Below, in pieces: positions 1 through 8,687 of a DNA stretch of 27,287 nt. Positions within the stretch are counted from its first letter, which is position 1. Every line of letters starts with the position of its first letter. The notes beneath the pieces were generated by a model. The model worked only from the letters and a program-made list of their open reading frames with translations, had not been told where the DNA came from and did not search any database. This stretch comes from a virus: IMG/VR virus record IMGVR_UViG_3300008266_012933, positions 1 through 27,287 of that record; one strand, 5' to 3'. The position numbers and the translations under genes are program-made.

Positions 1-74
1 CATTCAATTTTAAAATTTTCAAATAACTCGTTGTCTATTTTGACACTTGTTAATACCTGTTTTTTTTCACTCAT
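1..74 (-). CDS. Partial small protein, ribbon-helix-helix-like N-terminus
   Basis: Only the first 24 codons are inside the window; the gene runs off the left edge. The start is the ATG at 72-74, and the protein begins MSEKKQVLTSVKIDNELFEN. A short basic head, a beta-strand-like TSVKID and then an amphipathic helix (ELFENFKIE) is the usual opening of small ribbon-helix-helix (CopG/Arc-type) DNA-binding proteins in phages. The fold call rests on this pattern alone. It follows the Cas4-like nuclease gene by 42 bp; that gap is AT-rich with TATA-like runs and may hold a promoter. Confidence 0.5.
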   Translation of the reverse strand, partial: MSEKKQVLTSVKIDNELFENFKIE

Positions 75-116
75 ATATGTTAATTTTGTGTTATCGTATA
101 TACATATATGGGGATG

Positions 117-1058
117 TTAATAGGTTGCAGAGCACAAATGAGTTTTATGAAAAACACACCATTTACAATTATTGTTTACTTGTGGTTTATGCTCTACTTT
201 TTTATAACCATTTAAATCAAATGCTTGATCTATAAAGTTTTGGAGTGTTTGGGTTGCTCTGTTTATTTTGACTTTACCCGATGGGGGTCTAAATTTTTGA
301 ATTCTTCTAATAACAAAATCATCACTTTCAAATAACTTTCTTTTTACAATAAAAAATTCTACCTCTATATTTTCAATTGGAAAATTAAATTGCTCCGAAA
401 AATATTTTTTATAAAGTATAAGTTGAAATTGTTTGTTTTCGTCTTTTTTCTGCTTGTCGTTCCAACCCGAAGTGGATGTTTTTAAGTCTAGGATATATAT
501 TTTATTGGTTGGTTCGTGATATAAAACTATATCTAAATAACCTTGATATATTATGTTTGGTTTTTTAGGATCGGGGTGAAGTGAAATAGGTACCTCACAT
601 CCAATTAACCACCATCCACGTTTAGAGAAATGTTTTGTTTTGTTTTTTGAAAAGTCTCTTATAATTTCAACTCCATCTTCAAAGAACTCTCTTAATTCAT
701 CTGGGGATGAAAAGTGTTGTTTGTTGTTTGATTTGTATTGTTTGGTGTATTCTTCTCTTAGTTTGTCTTCAAACATTTCAGATGTGTTGATTTGGTCAGC
801 AGCAGTACTGCTTTGTTCATAGAACACAGTTAAGTAATGTTGAACAACCTCATGCAATGCTGTTCCAAATACAGTATGAATGGTAGAGGTAAATTGTTTA
901 TGCCCTTCAACATATTGTAAAGACCATTTTTTAGGGCATTCGTTGTACATTGAAAATTGAGAGTACGAGATCAATTTTTGATTAGCCCAATCAATTTCTT
1001 TTGGTTTAAAAGCTCTAACGTCTTTTACTATTTGAGGTATAACCTTCTTTTTTGACAT
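117..1058 (-). CDS. PD-(D/E)XK nuclease, Cas4/RecB-like, with probable Fe-S cluster
   Basis: 313 aa. It has the RecB/Cas4 core: a GTALHE helix with the metal-site histidine near residue 68, then GYLDIVLY and IYILDLKTS (about residues 171-194) supplying the catalytic Asp and the D-x-K pair. One cysteine near the N-terminus (C41, NECPKKW) and three at the C-terminus (C298, C301, C309) match the split four-cysteine layout that binds a 4Fe-4S cluster in Cas4 and AddB nucleases. No cas genes or CRISPR array lie nearby, so a DNA processing, recombination or host-DNA degradation role is likelier than spacer acquisition. The start is preceded by GGTTATG, the common start context here. It lies just after a terminator, so it probably has its own promoter at about 1060-1095. 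Confidence 0.8.
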   Translation of the reverse strand: MSKKKVIPQIVKDVRAFKPKEIDWANQKLISYSQFSMYNECPKKWSLQYVEGHKQFTSTIHTVFGTALHEVVQHYLTVFYEQSSTAADQINTSEMFEDKLREEYTKQYKSNNKQHFSSPDELREFFEDGVEIIRDFSKNKTKHFSKRGWWLIGCEVPISLHPDPKKPNIIYQGYLDIVLYHEPTNKIYILDLKTSTSGWNDKQKKDENKQFQLILYKKYFSEQFNFPIENIEVEFFIVKRKLFESDDFVIRRIQKFRPPSGKVKINRATQTLQNFIDQAFDLNGYKKVEHKPQVNNNCKWCVFHKTHLCSATY

Positions 1059-1093
1059 AACCTAAATGTATGAAAACTTTATTAATATTCCAA

Positions 1094-1129
1094 GGAAAAA
1101 GAAACCCCCACGATAGTGAACGTTGGAGG
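1094..1129 (-). terminator. Intrinsic terminator after the small basic gene
   Basis: Read on the minus strand, CCTCCAACG pairs with CGTGGGGG across an 8-nt loop (seven pairs including one G-U, one mismatch), followed by TTTCTTTTT. It lies between the small gene ending at 1164 and the nuclease gene starting at 1058, where an operon end is expected. Confidence 0.6.
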
Positions 1130-1134
1130 CTTCG

Positions 1135-1154
1135 CCGTTACAGTTTTGTAACGG
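1135..1154 (-). other. Perfect 8-bp hairpin just upstream of the terminator
   Basis: CCGTTACA, a 4-nt loop, then TGTAACGG: a perfect inverted repeat. It has no T-tract of its own and sits 5 nt ahead of the terminator hairpin in the 3' untranslated region. It could protect the mRNA end or bind a protein; the sequence does not decide. Confidence 0.5.
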
Positions 1155-1163
1155 TCCTAAATG

Positions 1164-1271
1164 TTATTTGTATTGCTCTAGTAATTGTTGGTTACGTTCC
1201 ATTGTTTTTAAACGTTTTACCAAATTTGCTCTGTTGCGTTTAGGTTTCCCTTCTTTTCTTGCCTTTGCCAT
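1164..1271 (-). CDS. Very small basic protein (35 aa)
   Basis: A 35-codon ORF starting MAKARKEGKPKRNRANLVKR. Its ATG lies one nucleotide after the TAA of the upstream gene (TAAGATG), a coupling-type junction used elsewhere in this genome. About a third of the residues are Lys or Arg, mostly in the first half, which suggests nucleic-acid binding. I recognise no family. It is followed directly by a hairpin and a terminator, which fits a real last gene of a transcript. Confidence 0.55.
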   Translation of the reverse strand: MAKARKEGKPKRNRANLVKRLKTMERNQQLLEQYK

Positions 1272-1272
1272 C

Positions 1273-1509
1273 TTACTTTATAATACCGGCTCTAACTTGC
1301 CAAATTCTCATTTCATCCAACTCTTCTTGAGAACCACCAACAATCATTTCATAGTCGGACATTGTTAATGTTTTACCTGTTTCTGATAGGGAAATTGCTT
1401 TTTCAGCTACATTGTGTAAGTCCATGTCTGTTTGGGCGTCTTCTCTAGCATATTCGAGTAAACGAATAAACAATGGAACGTCTAGTTTGATTGTGTCTTT
1501 TGGGTTCAT
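1273..1509 (-). CDS. Conserved small phage protein ending in RAGIIK
   Basis: 78 aa from the ATG at 1509. That start is preferred over an in-frame ATG at 1560 because it forms the tight TAATATG junction with the upstream stop, while the longer version would overlap the neighbour by 50 bp. It is mostly helical and acidic, opening MNPKDTIKLDVPLFIRLLEY, and resembles small phage proteins of unknown function. The last residues, QVRAGIIK, echo the C-terminus of the 320-aa protein at 4835-5797 (RRAGIIK) and the core of the N-terminal tag of four other proteins here (QMLAGII). It follows a tagged coiled-coil protein, so a head-related role is possible. Confidence 0.75.
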   Translation of the reverse strand: MNPKDTIKLDVPLFIRLLEYAREDAQTDMDLHNVAEKAISLSETGKTLTMSDYEMIVGGSQEELDEMRIWQVRAGIIK

Positions 1510-1510
1510 A

Positions 1511-2239
1511 TTATCTAGGTAGAGGTTTTTTGTTTTTTTCTGCTTCAATTTCGGATTCAATTCTAGCTAAAGCATCTTTAAGATCTTGGATTGCTTCTTT
1601 AGATGAACCAGATTCTTCAGCATATGCTATAAGTTGTTTTAAAACACCTCTTCTAAATTTTGGCATAACGTCTTCACCTTCCATTTCATATACTTGGTTA
1701 GCATCTGTTTCTTCGTGAGATGGTGCTGGGGGCATTTCATCGTCACCACCTTCTTCTAAATCTTGTTCTCCGTTTTCGAAATTAGTTAAATAACGCTCAC
1801 CTAAAAAATGTTCAAACGCTAATTCGTAATCTGATTTTTCACGGGGTGGTATTTGGGTAATTGCTCCAATTCCAACAATTCCACCTGCAATGTAGTGTTC
1901 GTTTAAAGATTCTTTCTTTTTTAATTTTTCAAGACGTTTTTGATCGTATTTTATTTCGGCTTTATCTTTTTTTATCTCGTCTTTAGCAAATTCAACATCT
2001 TCTAAATGTTTTTCTATGTTGTATTGGTTTGGTTTTGCCTTTTTCTTTTCTTTAGCAATTTTATCTTGTGCTGTTTTAAGAGTTTTTTCTAGCATTGCCA
2101 TGTGTTTTGTATACATTTCAATCCTATCTTCTACATCCTTAACAGTGACTTCTCCTTCGTTTAAAGATATTTTTGCTTTATATTCGCTTTCTGTGATAAT
2201 ACCTGAAAGCATTTGCATGCGTAGTTGCTCGTTTGTCAT
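1511..2239 (-). CDS. Coiled-coil protein with capsid-targeting-like N-terminal tag
   Basis: 242 aa. It begins MTNEQLRMQMLSGIITESEY, the tag shared with the proteins at 8305, 9423 and 12640, followed by an S-L-N-E site. Residues about 30-115 are a long, highly charged coiled coil rich in Lys and Glu. A glycine-rich stretch (AGGIVGIGAI) and an acidic region with a Pro/Asp/Glu linker follow, then a C-terminal helix. No enzyme motif is visible. The tag ends at I-T-E with L-N-E downstream, matching the (I/L)-x-E rule of T4-type prohead proteases. I infer a scaffold or internal head protein made late, consistent with the promoter-like 16-mer 11 nt upstream. No database family is recognised. Confidence 0.75.
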   Translation of the reverse strand: MTNEQLRMQMLSGIITESEYKAKISLNEGEVTVKDVEDRIEMYTKHMAMLEKTLKTAQDKIAKEKKKAKPNQYNIEKHLEDVEFAKDEIKKDKAEIKYDQKRLEKLKKKESLNEHYIAGGIVGIGAITQIPPREKSDYELAFEHFLGERYLTNFENGEQDLEEGGDDEMPPAPSHEETDANQVYEMEGEDVMPKFRRGVLKQLIAYAEESGSSKEAIQDLKDALARIESEIEAEKNKKPLPR

Positions 2240-2250
2240 ATTTTAAGTAT

Positions 2251-2266
2251 TTTATTATAAATATTA
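2251..2266 (-). promoter_or_regulatory. Late-promoter-like 16-mer, one-base variant
   Basis: On the minus strand this reads TAATATTTATAATAAA, one base different from the exact 16-mer at 8672, 9822, 13162 and 25779. Its first TAA is the stop codon of the upstream gene, and the tagged gene starts 11 nt downstream. The TATAATA core resembles the T4 late-promoter box TATAAATA. Confidence 0.6.
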
Positions 2267-2479
2267 GAGACCTTTTGTCTCTACAATTTTCTTTAACTTT
2301 TCCAAGTACAATATAGCATCCATATGTTCTTGTTTAGCATGCTCAATCCACTCCAAAACATTTAAATCTTCACGATCTAAATCAACTCCATATTTTGTTT
2401 TACCAAATGAAGCTCTTGAAACAAACTGGTCAATGATTGAGTCAACCACTGAGTCTGTAACCTTAATTTCTCTATTCAT
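2264..2479 (-). CDS. Small conserved phage protein, unknown function
   Basis: 71 aa, mostly helical, with the patterns KYGVDLDREDLNVLEWIEHA and MDAILYLEKLKK. Proteins with this layout are common in tailed phages and have no assigned role as far as I know. The start overlaps the end of the gp62-like gene by 4 bp (ATGA), so the two are probably translationally coupled. Its TAA stop forms the first bases of the promoter-like 16-mer. Confidence 0.7.
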   Translation of the reverse strand: MNREIKVTDSVVDSIIDQFVSRASFGKTKYGVDLDREDLNVLEWIEHAKQEHMDAILYLEKLKKIVETKGL

Positions 2480-2907
2480 TCTTTTAATAACTTTTTAATT
2501 TCTTTATCTTCTAATCCCATATCGTATAACACTCTTCTGGTGCCATGTTCTCTTAAAATGTCAATATATTCTTCTGCTTCGCCTAAACTGCATTCAAAAT
2601 GTTTTGCTACATATTCTACTAAAGTGGCTGGTTTTTTCTGTGTTTTTGTCTTGACATATTTCAAGAATGTTTTAGCTTTTGGGATCATCTCTCTATAAAT
2701 TTGATATATTTGTTGTTTGTTATCGTAGGGAATGGTTTGAATATAATTTACCAGCTCAATGTAACGTATATCCATCGATACATATCGGTGTATCATATAG
2801 GAATTCCATTTCTCCCACGATTCTTCAGAAATATTTTCTATAGGAGTTTTATAGAGGGTGATTTCATTTAACCACCCCCATATATCTTTTATCTGTTTTT
2901 TAGACAT
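2476..2907 (-). CDS. Probable clamp loader small subunit (gp62-like)
   Basis: 143 aa. In T4-type phages gp62 joins four gp44 ATPase subunits to load the gp45 clamp. The evidence is the pattern WEKWNSYMIHRYVSM, then a helical stretch with Tyr-Ile pairs and IPKAKTFLKYVK, then a C-terminal domain with EYVAKHFECS and a GLEDKEIKKLLKE end. This matches the divergent marine-phage gp62 family in length and layout better than in strict identity. Position supports it: gp44-like, gp45-like and gp43-like genes lie within 10 kb on the same strand. It overlaps its upstream neighbour by 8 bp. It could be another replication accessory protein. Confidence 0.6.
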   Translation of the reverse strand: MSKKQIKDIWGWLNEITLYKTPIENISEESWEKWNSYMIHRYVSMDIRYIELVNYIQTIPYDNKQQIYQIYREMIPKAKTFLKYVKTKTQKKPATLVEYVAKHFECSLGEAEEYIDILREHGTRRVLYDMGLEDKEIKKLLKE

Positions 2908-3148
2908 CTAAAGCCATATCTTTATATTCTTCCCTAATATCAGGAGGAAGAGTGTCTAAAATAATTTTTTTAGATTCTAAATCATAAAAAACAGGGATTG
3001 GAATTAATTGATCTTCATCGGCCCCTACTAAAAATTTAGAAATTCTACGGATAATAAAGGCTTGTCCGAATAGTTTTCCTCCGTTAAATCCTTCTACTGA
3101 AATAGTATTTGCGAAGTCGATACTCATTTGTGGTTGTTGATTTTGCAT
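2900..3148 (-). CDS. Small unknown protein between clamp-loader genes
   Basis: 82 aa, not recognised. It begins MQNQQPQMSIDFANTISVEG and has a compact beta-rich middle (KLFGQAFIIRRISKFLVG) and a conserved-looking PIPVFYDLESKKIILDTLPP end. There is no membrane segment and no metal motif. It overlaps the gp62-like gene by 8 bp and follows the previous gene with a 1-nt gap, so it is probably co-translated with the clamp loader genes. Confidence 0.65.
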   Translation of the reverse strand: MQNQQPQMSIDFANTISVEGFNGGKLFGQAFIIRRISKFLVGADEDQLIPIPVFYDLESKKIILDTLPPDIREEYKDMALDV

Positions 3149-3149
3149 T

Positions 3150-3398
3150 TTATTTTTGATTTTTAAGTGTCCAAATTTCTTTTACTTCATGAAAAACAGG
3201 TACACGTTGTTCAATAACTCGAGTACCAAATTCCAACTTTTTTGTTTCATACCCATGTTGATAAGTTTTTTTACCTGCTAGATATGCTTTAAGGTGTTTC
3301 TTTTCTTTTGTAGCTTCATCACGGTTTTCAAAATCCGTTAATTTGCCTCCGAATGAGCGAGTGTGCTCGTCTGATAGATAAAATGGTTTGTTTTGCAT
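3150..3398 (-). CDS. Small charged unknown protein
   Basis: 82 aa, basic, not recognised. It has an RSFGGKL segment, a Lys-rich helix (TKEKKHLKAYLAGKK) and a beta-type C-terminal half with GTRVIEQRVPVFHEVKEIW. The phrase FGGK also occurs in the protein at 7889 (RGFGGKVATGKE), and both have a Lys-rich helix, but the likeness is too short to claim homology. It starts 5 bp after the membrane-protein gene and is followed at 1 nt by the next ORF. Confidence 0.6.
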   Translation of the reverse strand: MQNKPFYLSDEHTRSFGGKLTDFENRDEATKEKKHLKAYLAGKKTYQHGYETKKLEFGTRVIEQRVPVFHEVKEIWTLKNQK

Positions 3399-3403
3399 AT
3401 GTT

Positions 3404-3607
3404 TTATTTATTTGTTTTATCTTTTTTATATTCTATAAAGTCGTGTATAAATCCTGCTGCAACTATTATGTTCATTCCAACAGAAGCTAATATTTCATAT
3501 ATATCTGCATAAACATTTGTGCTCAAGTGGATATGTCCTACCATCCAAAAAGGTACGGATAAATTTTGAGATACCCACGAAAGAGTGTATTTTGCAAAAT
3601 ATTTCAT
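3404..3607 (-). CDS. Small membrane protein
   Basis: 67 aa with two hydrophobic stretches, about residues 10-28 (weak, with aromatics) and 40-56 (LASVGMNIIVAAGFI), and a charged C-terminus ending YKKDKTNK. The start overlaps the clamp-loader stop as ATGA, which supports it as a real coupled gene. I recognise no family. A small inner-membrane protein in an early phage operon may act on host functions, but nothing here shows that. Confidence 0.6.
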   Translation of the reverse strand: MKYFAKYTLSWVSQNLSVPFWMVGHIHLSTNVYADIYEILASVGMNIIVAAGFIHDFIEYKKDKTNK

Positions 3608-4512
3608 ATTGCATCTATAATTTTAGCTATAGCTGACATTACGTTAATTTCTTTGTCAATTCTGAAATTTGCTTGGTATAGGTGCTCGTTTAATATAATT
3701 GCAACCATACCTTCTTTTCCAGGTGCATATTTTGAACTATATTCAAATAAATTGCGATACAATTCTTCAAAATCTTTAACTCCACTATCTGCTATAATTT
3801 GTCGAATGGTAAGCCATTTCTTATTACCCATCAACTCCTTTAACACCTCTTTAATGTAGCTGTTTGCTACTAAAACAGTTTTATCAAGTACAATTGCATC
3901 GTCTTTTACAGACATTTGTAAAACGTTTAACATTTTACGCATGTCAGGATAGTATTGCACAATCAATGTTTTAAGATCTTCCGGTGTATAGGATAAACTT
4001 AATTGATCCGCTAATATCCAAGTTAAATGATTGTAAACATCCTGTTTAGTTGGAGGTACAATTTTAAGTACTTGACATCTGGATTGTAAAGGGTCAATTA
4101 TTCGCTCTATAAAGTTACAAGTTAAAATGAAACGTGTTGAGCGTGAAAATGTTTCAATTACGTTTCGTAAAGCGGCTTGTCCTTGAATGGTGATAAAATC
4201 TGCTTCATCCAATATTACTACTTTGATACCTTTCCAAGATGCAGCACTTGCAAACCCTTTTACTTTATCTCTAATGGTGTCAATTCCATTTTCATCACTT
4301 GCGTTAATGTAAAGGTAATCACAATCTAGGTTTTTAACTATGATTTTAGCTAATGTAGTTTTACCTGTTCCAGCAGGACCGTAAAAAATAAAGTTTTGAA
4401 TATCACCTTGATCAAGGTATTTTTGAATTGTGTCTTTAACGTTTTCGTTTCCAACGTAATGTTTGAGTTCGGTAGGGCGAAAACGCTCTACATATAACGT
4501 ATTTTCTTTCAT
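3604..4512 (-). CDS. Sliding clamp loader large subunit (gp44-like AAA+ ATPase)
   Basis: 302 aa from the ATG at 4512. That start is chosen over in-frame ATGs at 4527 and 4518 because it carries the GGTTATG start context and begins directly with ENTLYVERFRP, the usual RFC/gp44 opening. Walker A is GPAGTGKT (45-52), Walker B ILDEAD (100-105), and the arginine-finger SRC motif follows in PLQSRCQ. Length and order match RFC-small/gp44 proteins. It opens and loads the sliding clamp in the replisome, with gp62-like (2476) as partner and the clamp at 8685 as substrate. A strong terminator lies 19 bp upstream of the start, so the gene probably has its own promoter (GTATATTATG overlaps the start region). 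Confidence 0.93.
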   Translation of the reverse strand: MKENTLYVERFRPTELKHYVGNENVKDTIQKYLDQGDIQNFIFYGPAGTGKTTLAKIIVKNLDCDYLYINASDENGIDTIRDKVKGFASAASWKGIKVVILDEADFITIQGQAALRNVIETFSRSTRFILTCNFIERIIDPLQSRCQVLKIVPPTKQDVYNHLTWILADQLSLSYTPEDLKTLIVQYYPDMRKMLNVLQMSVKDDAIVLDKTVLVANSYIKEVLKELMGNKKWLTIRQIIADSGVKDFEELYRNLFEYSSKYAPGKEGMVAIILNEHLYQANFRIDKEINVMSAIAKIIDAI

Positions 4513-4523
4513 AACCATAATAT

Positions 4524-4551
4524 ACAAAAAAAGCTTGTCATAGACAAGCTT
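4524..4551 (-). terminator. Strong intrinsic terminator
   Basis: A perfect 9-bp stem (AAGCTTGTC, ATA loop, GACAAGCTT; 4531-4551) followed on the minus strand by a run of seven T. It lies after the gene ending at 4558 and before the clamp-loader gene. Its stem is shared with the terminator at 12592. Confidence 0.9.
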
Positions 4552-4557
4552 CTTAAG

Positions 4558-4833
4558 TTAAATATTTTTTGATCTCATATAGGCTTTTTCTAAAGTAGTG
4601 GCTAGGTAAGCAGGATATGCTTCTGAAATTTTAATCAACTCTGATTTTTCTTCTGGGGTGTCAAAGAAACGGTAGAGGTTTCCTTTACCTTCAGCTTCTA
4701 GTTCATCTGCTTTTTCTTGGGTAAATAAACCAACTTGAGAGATCATTTCACCTGCTGTGTAATACAAGTCATTACCTTCAGCTTCATTTAACTTGTTTTC
4801 AGCTAAATATTTTTTTAAATCAAAATTGTCCAT
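4558..4833 (-). CDS. Small unknown protein with FDLKKYLAEN...LNE N-terminus
   Basis: 91 aa. It begins MDNFDLKKYLAENKLNEAEG. This N-terminal module resembles the opening of many uncultured marine-phage proteins and, like the QML-AGII tag, ends in an L-N-E site suited to a T4-type prohead protease. The rest is acidic and helical (GEMISQVGLFTQEKADELEA, then a helical C-terminus), with no enzyme motif. It is separated by 1 nt from the 320-aa gene upstream, and a strong terminator follows. I infer a minor virion or internal head protein, with low certainty. Confidence 0.65.
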   Translation of the reverse strand: MDNFDLKKYLAENKLNEAEGNDLYYTAGEMISQVGLFTQEKADELEAEGKGNLYRFFDTPEEKSELIKISEAYPAYLATTLEKAYMRSKNI

Positions 4834-4834
4834 A

Positions 4835-5797
4835 TTATTTTATAATTCCAGCTCGTCTTAACATTTGATATTTTTCAAAGTCAAATTCTTTTTCTTCTTT
4901 TAATGTTGATTTTTTAACTAAAAGTTTTTGTCTCTGATCTTTTGATATACCTGTTACTACAAGTTTGTATTTTCTACCTTCAGGTGTTTCAACAGATTCT
5001 GTTTCGTATTTTGCTGTTGGAACGTCTCCAATTTCTTTTTGAAACGTTTTACGGATTTTATCTATTTTATCCATATCATCTGCTGTTACAGATAAAGGTG
5101 GAACAGCTTCTGCTTGTGGTTTTTCAACTGTTTTAGGTGCTTCTGTGTCTTGTTCTACATCTACTAGTTTAAATCCAACATCAGCATTGTCCATAATTGT
5201 TTTTAACACTTTAGACAAATATGGTTTTGTTTTATATGGATTTTCTAGTGTAGAAGGAAAAATGATTTTATCGTCTTTTACTACATAATGTACATCTTGT
5301 TCCAATTTACCAGCATATTTTTTCAAATTGTCTGGTGTTTTCATTGGGTAGTAATTTTTTCCGTATGTACCAACTAAACTTTTTGGGAGTGACTTACCTG
5401 AAAGGGTAAATAGGTAGTCGTTTAAGCTACCATCGTTCCCTTCTGCTTGCCATTTTTCATATCCTGCTTCTGCTTCTTTTTCAGTAGCAGCCCATGCTTC
5501 AGGTACTCTATTTTTGATATCTATAATTTTGAATGCCTTTTCATCTTCCGAACGTTCATCCCAGTCTTTCCAAGCAGCTCCTGCTTTTTGTGCAGGAATT
5601 GAAGGACCAAATGCTTTTACAATAGCTTTTGGATCTCGCATGTTTTGTGCGTAGATGCCATAATTTTTAGTATCGTTTAAAGCATCTAAAGCAGCATTTA
5701 AATCATCGGGTTGAACAGCAAGATCGTAACGAACCTTTAATTGGCCCATTCCATCTTCATCCCCCTCAATTTCACGTAAAATATCAGTTAATTTCAT
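4835..5797 (-). CDS. 320-aa unknown protein, candidate virion protein, ends RRAGIIK
   Basis: Not recognised. The N-terminus MKLTDILREIEGDEDG has L-R-E and I-E sites like a processed head protein. Residues about 30-110 resemble a compact alpha/beta domain with a Trp-rich segment (AGAAWKDWDERSEDEKAF). The middle holds YGKNYYPMKTPDNLKKY, then a Pro/Glu/Thr-rich linker (DTEAPKTVEKPQAEAVPP) and a C-terminal domain. The last residues, KYQMLRRAGIIK, resemble the QMLAGII tag of four other proteins and the end of the 1273 protein. A TATA-like stretch (CATATTTATAAT) sits directly before the ATG, close enough that the transcript would be almost leaderless if it is used. Confidence 0.7.
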   Translation of the reverse strand: MKLTDILREIEGDEDGMGQLKVRYDLAVQPDDLNAALDALNDTKNYGIYAQNMRDPKAIVKAFGPSIPAQKAGAAWKDWDERSEDEKAFKIIDIKNRVPEAWAATEKEAEAGYEKWQAEGNDGSLNDYLFTLSGKSLPKSLVGTYGKNYYPMKTPDNLKKYAGKLEQDVHYVVKDDKIIFPSTLENPYKTKPYLSKVLKTIMDNADVGFKLVDVEQDTEAPKTVEKPQAEAVPPLSVTADDMDKIDKIRKTFQKEIGDVPTAKYETESVETPEGRKYKLVVTGISKDQRQKLLVKKSTLKEEKEFDFEKYQMLRRAGIIK

Positions 5798-5812
5798 AAT
5801 TATAAATATGTA
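5798..5812 (-). promoter_or_regulatory. Possible weak variant of the late-promoter motif
   Basis: The minus strand reads TACATATTTATAATT directly before the ATG of the 320-aa gene and shares an 11-nt core (ATATTTATAAT) with the variant at 2251. The distance to the start is very short, so the real role is uncertain. It may only reflect AT-rich composition. Confidence 0.3.
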
Positions 5813-5839
5813 AAAAAGAGGACCCGTTACTCAGGGTCC
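5812..5839 (-). terminator. Intrinsic terminator with stop codon in the loop
   Basis: On the minus strand GGACCC, an 8-nt loop, GGGTCC (5820-5839), then TC and six T. The TAA stop of the upstream 87-aa gene (5827-5829) lies inside the loop, so translation ends within the terminator. This ends the GroES/GroEL transcript. Confidence 0.88.
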
Positions 5840-6086
5840 CCATAAAGATTAAAGCGTTTAACTGGTTCAGGTTGAATCTCTTTTTCCTCACTTCGTATAA
5901 CATAAAGTTTACTGTCTAAAGGAGCTAAACGAAACTCTGCTTTTTCCTGTGTTTTTTCAAACCACGCCTCTAAAGCATCTGTAAGCGACTTATGGATCAC
6001 TTTACTTTTATCACCCACAAGTACCCAGGAATCTCCTGGGGGTACTCGTGTGGCAATAAGTTCATTGTATTCTACTTGCTCTACTT

Positions 6087-6090
<4 letters not shown>
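5827..6090 (-). CDS. Small unknown protein after groEL
   Basis: 87 aa, not recognised. It opens MKVEQVEYNELIATRVPPGD, and a helix with DALEAWFEKTQEKAEF separates two beta-type parts. There is no membrane segment. The ATG sits one nucleotide after the ancestral groEL TAA (6092-6094), the usual TAATATG spacing of this genome, which independently shows where groEL used to end. In the present frame the broken groEL tail runs on and overlaps this gene by 4 bp. Confidence 0.65.
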
Positions 6091-7888
<1,798 letters not shown>

Positions 7889-7892
<4 letters not shown>

Positions 7893-8248
7893 ATTTCGAT
7901 TGATTTTAATAGGGTTTCCATTCCTGTTTTAACTTTGTCCCAAGTGTTAATATATTCTTTAATAGAAGAATATTCACCTTGATTTTGATAAAATTTTTCT
8001 TTTGAGATTTTGTTTAGAGCGTTTGAAAAGCTTGTGTAATAACCAATTACTTTTTCTTGTTCTTTACCGGTAGCAACTTTCCCTCCAAATCCACGAGTGG
8101 AAATAGATTTTTCAATTACGGTAAAGTTTGTTGCATCTTTGACAATATAGAAAGGTTCCATTGCAGGATCTTTAATTGTGCAAAGTGATGATTGCGGATC
8201 AATTTCTTCGCCGCGAGCCGGACGACCTCTTCGTTTTGTTTCTTGCAT
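7889..8248 (-). CDS. Small protein with N-terminal AT-hook-like motif
   Basis: 119 aa. The N-terminus carries KRRGRPARGE, an AT-hook core (R-G-R-P) flanked by basic residues. The rest has a beta stretch (MEPFYIVKDATNFTVIEKS), a glycine-rich RGFGGKVATGKE and a helical C-terminus. I do not recognise the family. AT-hooks bind the minor groove of AT-rich DNA, and two more proteins here carry one (15041 and 22622). The start has the AAGTTATG context, and a TATA-like GTATATTATAG lies about 25 bp upstream. It shares a 4-bp overlap with GroES. Confidence 0.7.
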
Positions 8249-8304
8249 AACTTACTTTAAATTTATAACTATAATATACGAAAACTATTTTTAAAAACCA
8301 AATT

Positions 8305-8664
8305 TTAATTGGCTTTATATAATTTACTTTGATATCCTTTTTCTTCTAAAAATGAATTAATTTGTTGAATGTATTCTCCTTCATTAGGTAATTTTTCTCC
8401 AACTTTACCACTTGGAACAAGTTCAACTTCAATAGAAAATTTATTATCTGCAATTTGATGACCTGTTGTATCTAAAGGTTTAAGTCTAGCTACATCTCTA
8501 AATGGGGATTTTACGGGCCCTCCATTAATGAAATTAATAACATCTAAAAGTTCATCAACATCAGATCCTACCATTTCAAGTTTATTTTCATTTAACATGT
8601 TTTTATATTGGCTTTCAGTGATAATACCAGCCAACATTTGCATACGGAGTTGTTCTTGTGTCAT
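8305..8664 (-). CDS. Small protein with capsid-targeting-like tag
   Basis: 119 aa. It begins MTQEQLRMQMLAGIITESQY followed by K-N-M-L-N-E, the shared tag. Removing the tag at I-T-E or M-L-N-E would leave about 92-102 residues with a beta-rich core (HQIADNKFSIEVELVPSGKV) and a helical end (YIQQINSFLEEKGYQSKLY). No enzyme motif is seen. The 16-mer promoter-like motif lies 7 nt before the ATG. The 56-bp gap after it contains a TATA-like run but no clear terminator. I infer an internal head protein delivered with the DNA or a scaffold component. Confidence 0.72.
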   Translation of the reverse strand: MTQEQLRMQMLAGIITESQYKNMLNENKLEMVGSDVDELLDVINFINGGPVKSPFRDVARLKPLDTTGHQIADNKFSIEVELVPSGKVGEKLPNEGEYIQQINSFLEEKGYQSKLYKAN

Positions 8665-8671
8665 TTTATAC

Positions 8672-8687
8672 TTTATTATACATATTA
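8672..8687 (-). promoter_or_regulatory. Late-promoter-like 16-mer, exact copy
   Basis: The minus strand reads TAATATGTATAATAAA, identical at 9822, 13162 and 25779. Its first three bases are the clamp gene's stop codon. The ATG inside it meets a stop after four codons here, so the motif is not conserved as coding sequence. Confidence 0.68.

Noticed and set aside
47-235. Plus-strand ORFs throughout (for example 47-235, 3566-3859, 6594-6899, 7140-7484, 10139-10453)
   Set aside because: They lie opposite genes with clear protein families. Their translations are low-complexity or show no family pattern.
117-1058. CRISPR-Cas locus
   Set aside because: Only a Cas4-like nuclease is present; there are no other cas genes and no repeat-spacer array.
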